Of a stretch of DNA of 64,000 nucleotides, positions 34,738-43,817 are shown piece after piece. Location: contig PQAF01000040.1 in NCBI GenBank assembly GCA_003105015.1, forward strand, positions 1-64,000. The letters run 5' to 3'. The number at the start of each line of letters is the position of its first letter. Position 1 is the stretch's first letter. This DNA comes from Rhodocyclales bacterium (GTDB taxonomy: Bacteria; Pseudomonadota; Gammaproteobacteria; Burkholderiales; Rhodocyclaceae). Position numbers and translations under genes: made by a program. The notes under the pieces were generated by a model. That model worked only from the letters and a program-made list of their open reading frames with translations. It was not told the origin of the DNA and did not search any database.

Positions 34738-35526
34738 TCAGTGGAAGCTACCGATGCGTTTCAGGTCGCCAAAGTTGAACCAGATCAGGAAGGCCTTGCC
34801 GACGATGTTCTGATCCGGCACGAACCCCCATACCCGGCTGTCGCTGCTGGCATCGCGATTATCACCCATGACAAAGTAATGTCCAGGGGGAACTTCGCAA
34901 ATTACACCGGAGCTATTGTAGATGCATTTGTCGCGGCCGGGAAACTGCAGTACCTGGGTAACGAAGGCTGGCGCATCCTTGTCCAGGATGATTCTATGGT
35001 CGACCTCGCCCAGTCTTTCCTGATATTGGGACGAATAATAAAGTCGGTCGGGGTGCAGGTAATCGGATTGCCTGGCGATGGGAACCTCCTTGCCGTTGAT
35101 GGACAGGCGTTTGTTCTGCCAGGCCACTTTGTCGCCTGGCAGACCGACCACACGTTTGATGTAATCAAGGGAGGGATCCTCCGGCCAGCGGAACACCATC
35201 ACGTCGCCACGCTGCGGAGTGTTCAAATCAAGCACCTTCTTGTTGATGACCGGCAGGCGAATGCCATAGGTGTACTTGTTTACCAGTATGAAATCGCCAA
35301 CCAGCAGCGTCGGTATCATCGAACCGGAGGGGATCTTGAACGGTTCCACCAGAAATGACCGCAGGAGGAATACAACCAGGATTACCGGAAAAAAGCTGGC
35401 ACCGTATTCGACCCACCACGGCTCGCCGGCATTCGGCCCCCGCCTTTTTCTCATCACCAATACGTCAAGTAGCCAGATGGCGCCGGTTGCAACAGTGAGC
35501 AGGAAAAGAATCAGGGCGAAGTTCAA
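34738..35526 (-). CDS. lepB: Signal peptidase I
   Basis: It removes signal peptides from secreted proteins. The 262 residues contain two N-terminal membrane segments, the catalytic Ser in PSGSMIPTL, the general base Lys in DYIKRVVGLPGDKV, and box E in GDNRDASSDSR. No ATG is available. TTG at 35526 has AGGGA 7 bases upstream and is preferred; TTG at 35532 is the alternative. Its 5' end lies immediately after the lepA stop. Confidence 0.95.
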   Translation of the reverse strand: MNFALILFLLTVATGAIWLLDVLVMRKRRGPNAGEPWWVEYGASFFPVILVVFLLRSFLVEPFKIPSGSMIPTLLVGDFILVNKYTYGIRLPVINKKVLDLNTPQRGDVMVFRWPEDPSLDYIKRVVGLPGDKVAWQNKRLSINGKEVPIARQSDYLHPDRLYYSSQYQERLGEVDHRIILDKDAPAFVTQVLQFPGRDKCIYNSSGVICEVPPGHYFVMGDNRDASSDSRVWGFVPDQNIVGKAFLIWFNFGDLKRIGSFH

Positions 35527-35536
35527 GATCAAATCC

Positions 35537-37330
35537 CTATTTTGAGTCGACACGCAGCACGGCCAGGAAAGCCTCCTGCGGGATTTCAACGCTGCCAACT
35601 TGCTTCATTCGCTTCTTGCCGGCCTTCTGCTTCTCCAGCAGCTTGCGCTTGCGGGTAATGTCGCCTCCATAGCACTTCGCCAGGACGTTCTTGCGCAAGG
35701 CCTTGATATTCTCGCGGGCGATGATGGTGGAGCCGATGGCCGCTTGGATCGCCACGTCGTACATCTGGCGGGGGATCAGTTCACGCATCTTCGCGGCCAG
35801 TTCCCGGCCGCGATATTGCGCATTGGCACGATGAACGATGACTGAAAGCGCATCGACGCGGTCGCCATTGATCAGGATGTCAAGCTTAACGACGTCCGCC
35901 GAACGATACTCCTTGAATTCATAATCAAGCGAGGCATAGCCGCGCGAGACGGACTTCAGCTTGTCGAAGAAGTCCATGACCACCTCGGCCATTGGCATGT
36001 CGTAGGTCAGCATGACCTGACGGCCGTGGTACTGCAGGTTCACCTGTGTGCCGCGCTTCTGCTCGCACAGTGTGATGACCGCACCGAGATAGTCTTGGGG
36101 GACAAAGACCGTCGTCGTAATGATCGGTTCGCGGATTTCCTCGATTTTCGACGGATCGGGCAGCTTGGACGGATTCTCGACGGAAAGCACCGATCCATCG
36201 CGCATCAGCACCTCGTAGACCACCGTCGGAGCGGTGGTGATGAGGTCCATATCGTATTCACGCTCGAGGCGCTCCTGCACGATCTCCATATGCAGCAGCC
36301 CTAGGAAGCCGCAGCGGAAACCAAATCCCAGCGCCTGCGACACCTCGGGTTCGTAGTGGAGCGAAGCATCGTTGAGCTTGAGTTTCTCGAGAGCCTCGCG
36401 GAGGGCATCGTACTGGTTCGCCTCGACAGGATAGAGACCGGCGAAGACCTGCGGCTTGATTTCCTTGAAGCCGGGCAGAGGTTCGGCTGCACGTCGGTCG
36501 GCCAGCGTAATGGTGTCGCCAACCTTGGCGGCCTTCAGTTCCTTGATTCCGGCAATGATGAACCCGACTTCGCCTGCCGACAGCGCGCTGCGCGACTGGG
36601 ATTTCGGTGTGAACACGCCAACCTGTTCGCACAGGTACTGGGAATCCGTGGACATCAGCAGGATCTTGTCCTTCGGGCGCAGTGTTCCGTCCACCACCCG
36701 CACCAGCATGACTACACCGACATAGTTGTCGAACCAGGAATCGATGATGAGCGCCTTCAGGGGGGCGGTCGGATCGCCCTTGGGCGCCGGGATGCGGGCA
36801 ATGATGGCCTCGAGGATGTCCCCGACCCCCAGCCCGGTCTTGGCGCTGGCCAGGATGGCATCGGTGGCATCGATGCCGATCACGTCCTCGATCTCCTCCC
36901 GCGCGCGATCAGGATCCGCCGCCGGCAGATCGATCTTGTTCAGCACCGGGACGACCTCGACACCCTGCTCGATGGCCGTATAGCAGTTGGCTACCGTCTG
37001 CGCCTCGACTCCCTGCGAGGCGTCCACGACCAGCAGCGCGCCTTCGCAAGCCGACAGCGAGCGCGACACTTCGTAGGAGAAATCGACATGCCCGGGCGTG
37101 TCGATCAGGTTGAGGTTGTAGATGCGGCCATCGCGCGCCTTGTACTGCAGGGCTGCCGTCTGCGCCTTGATGGTGATGCCCCGCTCCCGCTCGATGTCCA
37201 TCGAATCGAGTACCTGCGCCTCCATCTCGCGCTCGGACAGGCCGCCGCACAGCTGGATGATCCGGTCGGCCAGCGTCGACTTGCCGTGGTCGATGTGGGC
37301 GATGATTGAAAAGTTGCGGATGTGATCCAT
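35537..37330 (-). CDS. lepA: Elongation factor 4 (LepA)
   Basis: A 597-residue translational GTPase. The GTPase motifs are [17 protein letters not shown] and NKIDLPAAD; the C-terminal domain unique to LepA ends with the basic segment [20 protein letters not shown]. The ATG at 37330 ([14 protein letters not shown]) is the conserved start; an upstream GTG at 37357 also exists. A long hairpin lies 6 bases before this ATG. Confidence 0.97.
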   Translation of the reverse strand: MDHIRNFSIIAHIDHGKSTLADRIIQLCGGLSEREMEAQVLDSMDIERERGITIKAQTAALQYKARDGRIYNLNLIDTPGHVDFSYEVSRSLSACEGALLVVDASQGVEAQTVANCYTAIEQGVEVVPVLNKIDLPAADPDRAREEIEDVIGIDATDAILASAKTGLGVGDILEAIIARIPAPKGDPTAPLKALIIDSWFDNYVGVVMLVRVVDGTLRPKDKILLMSTDSQYLCEQVGVFTPKSQSRSALSAGEVGFIIAGIKELKAAKVGDTITLADRRAAEPLPGFKEIKPQVFAGLYPVEANQYDALREALEKLKLNDASLHYEPEVSQALGFGFRCGFLGLLHMEIVQERLEREYDMDLITTAPTVVYEVLMRDGSVLSVENPSKLPDPSKIEEIREPIITTTVFVPQDYLGAVITLCEQKRGTQVNLQYHGRQVMLTYDMPMAEVVMDFFDKLKSVSRGYASLDYEFKEYRSADVVKLDILINGDRVDALSVIVHRANAQYRGRELAAKMRELIPRQMYDVAIQAAIGSTIIARENIKALRKNVLAKCYGGDITRKRKLLEKQKAGKKRMKQVGSVEIPQEAFLAVLRVDSK

Positions 37331-37336
37331 CAGAAA

Positions 37337-37364
37337 CGAAAGGGTGCTGCAAAGCACCCTTTCG
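37337..37364 (-). promoter_or_regulatory. Perfect 12-bp hairpin before lepA
   Basis: CGAAAGGGTGCT and AGCACCCTTTCG pair perfectly around a four-base loop. There is no clear T run, so it is not an obvious terminator. It lies between the glutaredoxin-like gene and lepA and covers the region where a lepA ribosome binding site would be. Confidence 0.6.
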
Positions 37365-37387
37365 GAGGCATACGAAAGCGCGAAATT

Positions 37388-37648
37388 TTACCGGAAATTC
37401 AGCAAATAAGCACGCACCGCAGCGGCGTCGAGGAAGTAGTGACAGAGCTCGGTTTCTCCGCCGACCACGACCGGCACACGCTGGCCGTGCGCCTCATCGT
37501 GCTCGGGATGGGCATCGACATCGATGACTTCGATTTCGGCGCCCAGTTCCTCGCACATCGGCCTGAGGGCGGCCAGGAGTTCGTCGCAGAGATGGCACCA
37601 GGCCCGGCTATAGACCGTCAGGTGCGCCCGCTGCTTACTACTTATCAC
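37388..37648 (-). CDS. Glutaredoxin-like (DUF836) protein
   Basis: An 86-residue thioredoxin-fold protein with a CxxC pair (Cys18 and Cys21, in YSRAWCHLCDELL) and the cis-Pro region RVPVVVGG. It starts with GTG inside the last codons of degQ (11-base overlap), with AAGGG upstream. A role in thiol redox is inferred. It links degQ and lepA. Confidence 0.85.
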   Translation of the reverse strand: MISSKQRAHLTVYSRAWCHLCDELLAALRPMCEELGAEIEVIDVDAHPEHDEAHGQRVPVVVGGETELCHYFLDAAAVRAYLLNFR

Positions 37649-39056
37649 CGTTGCCCTTGAGCGTGATATAGGTCTGCTGCTCGCCGCGTTTCACCAGGAG
37701 GGTGATCGTCGCCGACTTGTCGAACTGGGACAGCAGCTTGTTGAACTGGTCGACGCTCTTCGCTTCCGTGCTTGATCCTTTGTGCACGAGGGCAAGGATG
37801 ACGTCTCCCGGGCGCAGCTCGGCCCGGCTGCCGTTGGTACGCACATCCTCGACCAGAAGACCGTTGGCCACCTTCAGATCGCGCTTCTGCTCGGGAGTCA
37901 GCTCGCTCAATACCAATCCTAGTCGGTTTGCTGCGGCTTCCGCCGGCTTCACACGCTTCTGGCCACGCTGCGTGGCTTTCTCCTCGGGGATCTCGCCGAC
38001 CGTGACAGTCAAGTCGCGGGTGGTGCCCTTACGCCAGACTTGCATCGACACCTTACTGCCAGGCTTGGTCGCGCCGACGATCCGCGGCAGGTCGCTGGAG
38101 GTGCTCACCGTCTTGCCGTCGAACTTGAGGATGACGTCGCCGGCCTCGACGCCGGCTTTCTCGGCGGGGCCGCCTTTTTCGACAGAATTCACCAGGGCGC
38201 CGGAAGCCTTGGCCAGGCCGAAGGAATCGGCCAGTTCCTTGGTCAATTCCTGGATCACCACGCCGATGCGGCCGCGGCTGACGCGGCCGCTGGTGCGCAG
38301 CTGGTTCTGCACCTCCATCGCCACATCGATGGGAATGGCGAACGCCACGCCCATATAGCCTCCGGTGCGGCTGTAGATCTGAGAATTGATGCCGACTACC
38401 TCGCCCTTCATGTTGAACAGCGGCCCGCCGGAGTTGCCCGGATTGATCGCCACATCCGTCTGGATGAAGGGAACGAAATTTTCCTGCGGCAGGGCCCGGC
38501 CCTTAGCGCTGACGATGCCCGCTGTCACGGAACTCTCGAAGCCGAACGGCGAGCCAATGGCCACCACCCATTCGCCGACGCGGAGCTTGCCGGGATCGCC
38601 CATCTTGACCGCTGGCAGACCATTCGCCTCGATTTTGATCAGCGCCACGTCGGTCCGCTTGTCGGTGCCGATTACCTTGGCCTTGAACTCGCGCTTGTCG
38701 GTGAGCTTCACCGCGATCTCGTCGGCAGAGTCGACGACATGGGCATTAGTCAGGATGTAACCGTCCGGGCTGATGATGAAGCCGGATCCCAGGGACTTGT
38801 TCTGGAAGTCGCGCGGCATGCCCGGCTGGCGCGGGATGAATCGCTTGAAGAACTCGAACATCGGATCGTCTTCGTCGAGCTCCGGGAATTGCGGAAAGGC
38901 GCGGTTGCCGCGGACCGTCTGCGTCGTGCTGACGTTGACGACCGCCGACCCATGTTTGTCGACCAGATCGGTGAAGTCTGGCAGTTCCCTTCCTTGCGCG
39001 GCAACATTCAGCGCAAAGATCGACAGAAAGGCGGCGAAAAACAGTCTGATGCTCAT
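37638..39056 (-). CDS. degQ: Periplasmic serine protease DegQ/MucD
   Basis: A 472-residue HtrA-type protease and chaperone for misfolded envelope proteins. It has a signal peptide (1-20, FFAAFLSIFALNVAA), then a trypsin-like domain with His106 (TNAHVVDS), Asp136 (RTDVALI) and Ser209 (NPGNSGGP), and two PDZ domains (about 260-350 and 385-465). The ATG at 39056 overlaps the rseC stop (ATGA). It ends the rpoE regulatory cluster, as MucD does in Pseudomonas. Confidence 0.96.
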   Translation of the reverse strand: MSIRLFFAAFLSIFALNVAAQGRELPDFTDLVDKHGSAVVNVSTTQTVRGNRAFPQFPELDEDDPMFEFFKRFIPRQPGMPRDFQNKSLGSGFIISPDGYILTNAHVVDSADEIAVKLTDKREFKAKVIGTDKRTDVALIKIEANGLPAVKMGDPGKLRVGEWVVAIGSPFGFESSVTAGIVSAKGRALPQENFVPFIQTDVAINPGNSGGPLFNMKGEVVGINSQIYSRTGGYMGVAFAIPIDVAMEVQNQLRTSGRVSRGRIGVVIQELTKELADSFGLAKASGALVNSVEKGGPAEKAGVEAGDVILKFDGKTVSTSSDLPRIVGATKPGSKVSMQVWRKGTTRDLTVTVGEIPEEKATQRGQKRVKPAEAAANRLGLVLSELTPEQKRDLKVANGLLVEDVRTNGSRAELRPGDVILALVHKGSSTEAKSVDQFNKLLSQFDKSATITLLVKRGEQQTYITLKGNGDK

Positions 39057-39517
39057 CGACAGGCTTCCTTGGTAAGACAAAAAGTTGTGCTGCGGCGGAC
39101 GAGAACGGGCTCCGCAACAGTACCGATCCGGACCCTGCGCAAAGTCAGTCCCGCCAGGACGCCGAGGGCAAGCCCGGCCAGAGCACCCAGCGCTGCCAAG
39201 GCTTCGTTGCGCCCGGGTTCGCCCAGGTGGGTACCCGCAACCGCCCCCAACAGCAGAAACAGCACCGGCAGGATATACGTCAGCAGCGCAGCGCGCAGGG
39301 TCGCCCCATCGGCTACGCGCACGACGACATGATCACCAGGCACGGCGCCAATGCGGTTGGCAATGCGGAATTGCCTCGGCTTGCTGCTGAAAAGCTGACC
39401 GAGAATGCCGCTTTGGCAGCCGCCAGTCTCATGACAACGCCCGCATCCGCCGCCTCCCACTTCGACATAGGCGTGATCACCCTCGACGCGAGCGACGATG
39501 GCTTCCTGATCCATCAT
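39053..39517 (-). CDS. rseC: RseC/MucC-family regulator
   Basis: A 154-residue inner-membrane protein. The N-terminal cytoplasmic domain has a cysteine cluster (Cys25, Cys28 and Cys34 in GGGGCGRCHETGGC), followed by two membrane segments at about 82-125 (LLTYILPVLFLLLGAVAG and LAALGALAGLALGVLAG). RseC modulates sigma-E signalling and redox control in other bacteria. Its start overlaps the rseB stop (ATGA). Confidence 0.92.
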   Translation of the reverse strand: MMDQEAIVARVEGDHAYVEVGGGGCGRCHETGGCQSGILGQLFSSKPRQFRIANRIGAVPGDHVVVRVADGATLRAALLTYILPVLFLLLGAVAGTHLGEPGRNEALAALGALAGLALGVLAGLTLRRVRIGTVAEPVLVRRSTTFCLTKEACR

Positions 39518-40482
39518 TTCTTCCTGAGTTCCATGCCATCGCCCAAGCGCATCAGAGTCGCCATCGGCACTTCGCCCAGCACCGTCAGAAGATGCTTGCC
39601 GGCCACGCGTTTGTACGCATTGATGGCGCCTACGGAATAAGTCGCTTTCTCCGCTTTCTGGTCCATGAGTGGCTCGATGAACACGGAGATGGAGGCTAGT
39701 CCATCGGTAAACACGAAATGGGTCGTTTCCGCTCCCCCTTCCTGCCTGGCCTGCCTTCTCATGCCGGCGCTTTTCTTGAAGCCGGGCAACTGGGTCTTGA
39801 ACAGCCACTCGCCCCCGGCCGAGAGGCTTTGCGATGCACGGGCGTTGTGGACACGCCAGGCTTTGCCTTCCGCGTCGAACTTGGGTTTCAGCGTTGCCCT
39901 GTCGATGACCCCGTTGATCTGAAGCTGATTGAACACGAATTGCTCGACGGTTTCGTTGCGCTCATTGACCGTGCGCGCCTTCAGGATCAGACCGGAGGCG
40001 ATATCCGCCCAGAGATGGTGGCCATAACGCAGCGAGTCCTTCGGCTCAAGGGTGACGAGTTGGCTGTCCAGTCCGGCCACTCGCGACACGTCTCCTTTGC
40101 GGATATGGTAATGCTCTCCCAGGCTGCCGACCGATGCAGGCAGCAATGCCGGAAAAGCCTTGTGCTGGCCGCGTTTCTCGACAATGACAACCTTGTCGTC
40201 GGGCAGGAAACACTTGACCTCGTCATTGCTGCGTACCACTTCTCGAGGGCTACCGTCAAGCACTTCGAGCCTTTCCTGTTCACCCGAGGCGTCCACGAGG
40301 TGGGTAATGCGAGATGTTTCGGAACTATCCCCGCTTTGATAGGTGAACGTACCGGTGTAATTCAATTTTTGCGCAGCCGCCGCCATTTTCTGCAGCCATG
40401 CCAACGCATCCCCGTGCTGGTCGCCGTAGGCAGGGGCGGCAAGTGCGCCACCCAGGGCAAGCAGCATCAGCATACTTCTCAT
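39514..40482 (-). CDS. rseB: Sigma-E regulatory protein RseB/MucB
   Basis: A 322-residue periplasmic protein that shields the anti-sigma factor RseA from proteolysis. A signal peptide (1-20) is followed by the MucB/RseB N-terminal domain (ALAWLQKMAAAAQKLNYTGTF) and the C-terminal domain ending in GEVPMATLMRLGDGMELRK. It overlaps rseA by 4 bases. Confidence 0.95.
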   Translation of the reverse strand: MRSMLMLLALGGALAAPAYGDQHGDALAWLQKMAAAAQKLNYTGTFTYQSGDSSETSRITHLVDASGEQERLEVLDGSPREVVRSNDEVKCFLPDDKVVIVEKRGQHKAFPALLPASVGSLGEHYHIRKGDVSRVAGLDSQLVTLEPKDSLRYGHHLWADIASGLILKARTVNERNETVEQFVFNQLQINGVIDRATLKPKFDAEGKAWRVHNARASQSLSAGGEWLFKTQLPGFKKSAGMRRQARQEGGAETTHFVFTDGLASISVFIEPLMDQKAEKATYSVGAINAYKRVAGKHLLTVLGEVPMATLMRLGDGMELRKK

Positions 40483-40997
40483 GGCCTGCCGCCTTGGCGA
40501 ATCTCCGAAACCGAGCGCACGTATGGCGCCACGCCCTGAATACCGCCGCTCGGAGAATGCGCCTGGTGGGCAACAAGGTATTCCTTCAGGGCGCTAGAGG
40601 GGGATCGCTCTGCGACTGGAGCCGCCAGCCCACTCGATGGACGTGGCTTGGCGGCAAGCTCGGTCGGCGGCAATGGCGAGTTGAGTGACAGCGCCACCCA
40701 ACCCACTGCAGCCATCCCCATGACCGCGGCCGCCAAGGGCAGTGCGAAACGCCGCAAGGGGACTGGTTTCGGTTGGGTGGAGGGAGCAAACAACACGGGC
40801 TCCTCCGACAGTTGCGCCATGACCTTTTCTGACAGATCGGGCGAATAAGCGGGGGAGCGGCGAAGAGTGTCGCCAATCAGGTGATAGACATTCCAGGCCT
40901 CCTGCAACTCCCGGTCGCGCCGCAAGGCATCAATCGCACGGCTTGCTTCGCCCGGTTCCAGTTCGTCATCCAATAGAGCGGATATGTCAGGTTTCAT
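40479..40997 (-). CDS. rseA: Anti-sigma-E factor RseA
   Basis: A 172-residue membrane anti-sigma factor. The cytoplasmic sigma-binding part is MKPDISALLDDELEPGEASRA (first 21 residues shortened here as MKPDISALLDDELEPGEA), the membrane segment is about 84-102 (FALPLAAAVMGMAAVGWVAL), and the periplasmic tail ends at the RseB overlap. The ATG at 40997 has GAGG 8 bases upstream; a GTG at 41003 overlapping the rpoE stop is possible. Confidence 0.93.
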   Translation of the reverse strand: MKPDISALLDDELEPGEASRAIDALRRDRELQEAWNVYHLIGDTLRRSPAYSPDLSEKVMAQLSEEPVLFAPSTQPKPVPLRRFALPLAAAVMGMAAVGWVALSLNSPLPPTELAAKPRPSSGLAAPVAERSPSSALKEYLVAHQAHSPSGGIQGVAPYVRSVSEIRQGGRP

Positions 40998-40999
40998 AC

Positions 41000-41599
41000 T
41001 CACCACCTCTTGTCCGGAGCCGTATCGAGCAACGGCCTGAGTTTCTCGGCAACGGCTTCGCGCGCCCGGAATATCCTCGAACGCACCGTCCCGATCGGGC
41101 AATCCATCATTTTCGCGATGTCTTCGTAGCTCATTCCTTCGATCTCGCGCAGCGTAATGGCCGTGCGCAGTTCCTCGGGCAACGCCTCCATCGCCGCATT
41201 TACCGTTTCTCCGATCTCTTTCGAGAAGAGCATGCGTTCGGGCGTATTGTTGTCCCGCAGCAACTCGCCCTCCTCGAAGCTTTCCGCCTCCTCGGAGTCG
41301 AAATCCGTGCTGGTGGGCGCCCGCCGGCCTTGCGACACCAGATAATTCTTCGCGGTATTTATGCCGATGCGGTACAACCAGGTGTAGAAGGCGCTGTCAC
41401 CCCTGAAACTGCCCAAGGCGCGGTAGGCCTTGATGAAAGTTTCCTGCGCCACATCCTCCACTTCGGCCGGATCCCGGATCAGCCGCGACAGCAGCCGTGC
41501 CAGCTTGCGCTGATATTTAGACACAAGCAGCCCATAGGCCTGCTGGTCCCCGTGCTGCGCACGGACGACCAACTGCTGGTCTACTTCACGTTCTCCCAT
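41000..41599 (-). CDS. rpoE: RNA polymerase sigma factor RpoE
   Basis: A 199-residue ECF sigma factor for the envelope stress response. Region 2 is FGLLVSKYQRKLARLL-like with DVAQETFIKAYRAL, and region 4 is LREIEGMSYEDIAKMMDCPIG. It leads rpoE-rseA-rseB-rseC-degQ and, with no terminators seen, may be read into lepA and beyond. It is divergent from nadB; a confident sigma-E promoter was not found in the 198-base spacer, although GAACTT occurs on the - strand close to the start. Confidence 0.97.
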   Translation of the reverse strand: MGEREVDQQLVVRAQHGDQQAYGLLVSKYQRKLARLLSRLIRDPAEVEDVAQETFIKAYRALGSFRGDSAFYTWLYRIGINTAKNYLVSQGRRAPTSTDFDSEEAESFEEGELLRDNNTPERMLFSKEIGETVNAAMEALPEELRTAITLREIEGMSYEDIAKMMDCPIGTVRSRIFRAREAVAEKLRPLLDTAPDKRW

Positions 41600-41797
41600 T
41601 CGAGCGGCTGTGTTATTGGAAGTTCATTCGGACCGAAGGGCCGGACCGGAAGCCGCAAGTATAGCCGACGCGCTCCGCGCAACGTCGCCGACAACCAGAT
41701 GACAATGCCGCCCGAGAATAGTTCAGCGGGAAGGGGCTTTTCCCGGCCCAGCCGCCCAATGGTATAGTTTCGGGCCCTCAATTACCTCATCTTCCAC

Positions 41798-43375
41798 GTG
41801 CAGGTTTTCGACGTTCTGATTATCGGCAGCGGTCTGGCCGGCCAATCCTTGGCTCTGCAGCTGGCCCCGCACAAAAAAGTCGCCCTGGTCACCAAACGAT
41901 CGCTTGAGGATAGTGCCAGCAGCCGCGCCCAAGGGGGCATCGCTGCCGCCCTGGATGATGCCGACTCGATCGAGGCGCACATCAAGGACACTCTGGTTGC
42001 CGGTGCCGGCCTCTGTAACCTCCGCACGACCCGCTTTGTCGTGGAACGTGGAAAAGCGGCGATCGACTGGCTTATCCGCCAGGGAGTGCCGTTTACGCGC
42101 GACGCTTCCGGCGCCGGCTACCACCTTACCCGCGAGGGGGGACACAGCCACCGCCGCGTCATTCATGTGGCGGACGCCACCGGCTCGGCGGTGCAGGATA
42201 CCCTGACGCAGAAACTGCGCCTCCATCCCAATATTTCGGTGTTCGAGCACCATATCGCCATCGACCTCATCACCGGCGCCAAGTTCGGACTGCCCGACAG
42301 CGGCTGCCACGGGGCCTACGTTCTCGACAAGCAGGCGGACCATGTGGAAACCTTCTCCGCCCCGCACACGGTGCTGGCCACCGGGGGCACGGGCAAGGTC
42401 TATCTCTACACCACCAATCCGGACACTGCGACGGGAGACGGCATTGCCATGGCCTGGCGAGCCGGGTGTGCTGTCGCCAACATGGAATTCATTCAATTCC
42501 ACCCCACCTGTCTGTATCACCCGCACGCAAAGTCCTTTCTCATCACGGAGGCCATGCGGGGGGAAGGCGGAATCCTGCGCCTGCCCAATGGCGAGCGCTT
42601 CATGCCGGAACATGATCCGCGCGCTGAATTAGCACCCCGCGATATCGTCGCCCGGGCAATCGACCTCGAGATGAAGAAACGCGGCCTTGACTGCGTCTAT
42701 CTCGACATGACGCACAAGCCTGCCGACTTCCTGATCGAGCACTTTCCGAACATCCATGCCCAATGCCTCGAACTGGGTATCGACATCACCCGCCAGCCCA
42801 TACCGGTCGTACCGGCGGCGCACTATTCGTGCGGCGGCGTCGTCACGGATTTCTCCGCCCGAACCGCCCTGCCGGGCCTCTATTCGGTGGGCGAAACCGC
42901 CTTCACCGGCCTACACGGCGCCAACCGCCTGGCCAGCAATTCGCTGCTCGAATGCCTGGTGTTTTCCGCCGCAGCGGCCGAAGACATCCTCAGGTCGGGA
43001 CGCCGCCACCTGTCTGCCCTCCCGCCATGGGACGAAAGCCGCGTCACGGATGCCGACGAGGAAATCGTCCTGTCGCACAACTGGGATGAATTGCGCCGCT
43101 TCATGTGGGACTACGTCGGTATCGTGCGCACCAACAAGCGTCTGGAGCGGGCGCGCCATCGCATCCGCCTGCTGGAACGGGAAATCGACGAGTACTACGC
43201 CAATTTCCGCGTCACGAACGACCTGATTGAATTGCGCAACCTCGTGCTGACCGCCGACCTCATCGTGCGCTGTGCCCAGCGGCGTCGGGAAAGCCGTGGC
43301 CTACACTCAAGTCGCGATTATCCGGAGACCCTGTCCTCGGCACGCAACACCCTGTTGCGAAACCGCCTCAATTGA
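41798..43375 (+). CDS. nadB: L-aspartate oxidase
   Basis: The first enzyme of de novo NAD synthesis, a flavoprotein of 525 residues. It starts with GTG. The FAD-binding GxGxxG is IIGSGLAGQS (about 8-17), followed by SRAQGGIAAAL, the substrate loop HREGGHSHRR-type (TREGGHSHRRV) and GLYSVGETAFTGLHGANRLASNS. It is transcribed against the surrounding genes and has no nadA or nadC nearby. Confidence 0.97.
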   Translation: MQVFDVLIIGSGLAGQSLALQLAPHKKVALVTKRSLEDSASSRAQGGIAAALDDADSIEAHIKDTLVAGAGLCNLRTTRFVVERGKAAIDWLIRQGVPFTRDASGAGYHLTREGGHSHRRVIHVADATGSAVQDTLTQKLRLHPNISVFEHHIAIDLITGAKFGLPDSGCHGAYVLDKQADHVETFSAPHTVLATGGTGKVYLYTTNPDTATGDGIAMAWRAGCAVANMEFIQFHPTCLYHPHAKSFLITEAMRGEGGILRLPNGERFMPEHDPRAELAPRDIVARAIDLEMKKRGLDCVYLDMTHKPADFLIEHFPNIHAQCLELGIDITRQPIPVVPAAHYSCGGVVTDFSARTALPGLYSVGETAFTGLHGANRLASNSLLECLVFSAAAAEDILRSGRRHLSALPPWDESRVTDADEEIVLSHNWDELRRFMWDYVGIVRTNKRLERARHRIRLLEREIDEYYANFRVTNDLIELRNLVLTADLIVRCAQRRRESRGLHSSRDYPETLSSARNTLLRNRLN

Positions 43376-43796
43376 GCTTCCAGCGCAGCCAGGAACGCAG
43401 GATACGGCCATCCTCCTCTGGCAGAGAATCGGGCAGGATCAGCAGCGGCTGCAAACGGCGTGAACCGGGTAGCTGGAGCAGTATAACGATCAGCCAAGGC
43501 AGGACGGCGGTTTGCCCGGATACCGAGGCTTCGAACTGCCCGCCATCATTCCGTCGGACCTCGATCGAGCCATCGTCCTTCAGGACCAGTTCGCGTATAG
43601 AGGACGTCGTCAGGAGCAGCGCATGACGCCGAATCGACATCCCAAGCGATGCCATTATCGTGCTTGCTAGCGCCAGCTTAAGCCAGACATGGATATTGAG
43701 CGGCACCAGACTGCCCAAGGCTGCAAGGTGCAGCAGGGCAAGCACCAGTGCCAGGTAAGGCGAGGAGCGAAGCCCCAGCCGATGCGGGAGAAGCAT
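43368..43796 (-). CDS. YgfX-like membrane protein
   Basis: A 142-residue protein with two N-terminal membrane segments (about 12-52) and a small C-terminal domain ending LPEEDGRILRSWLRWKLN, resembling the YgfX/CptA family found next to sdhE or nadB. It overlaps nadB by 8 bases (tail to tail) and lies 21 bases after fabF. The assignment is moderate. Confidence 0.65.
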   Translation of the reverse strand: MLLPHRLGLRSSPYLALVLALLHLAALGSLVPLNIHVWLKLALASTIMASLGMSIRRHALLLTTSSIRELVLKDDGSIEVRRNDGGQFEASVSGQTAVLPWLIVILLQLPGSRRLQPLLILPDSLPEEDGRILRSWLRWKLN

Positions 43797-43817
43797 CCGG
43801 CTAGGAGATCGGTTGCA

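Noticed and set aside
41600..41797. Sigma-E autoregulated promoter for rpoE
   Set aside because: GAACTT occurs on the - strand near 41625, but the matching -10 would fall almost on the start codon, so it was not called.
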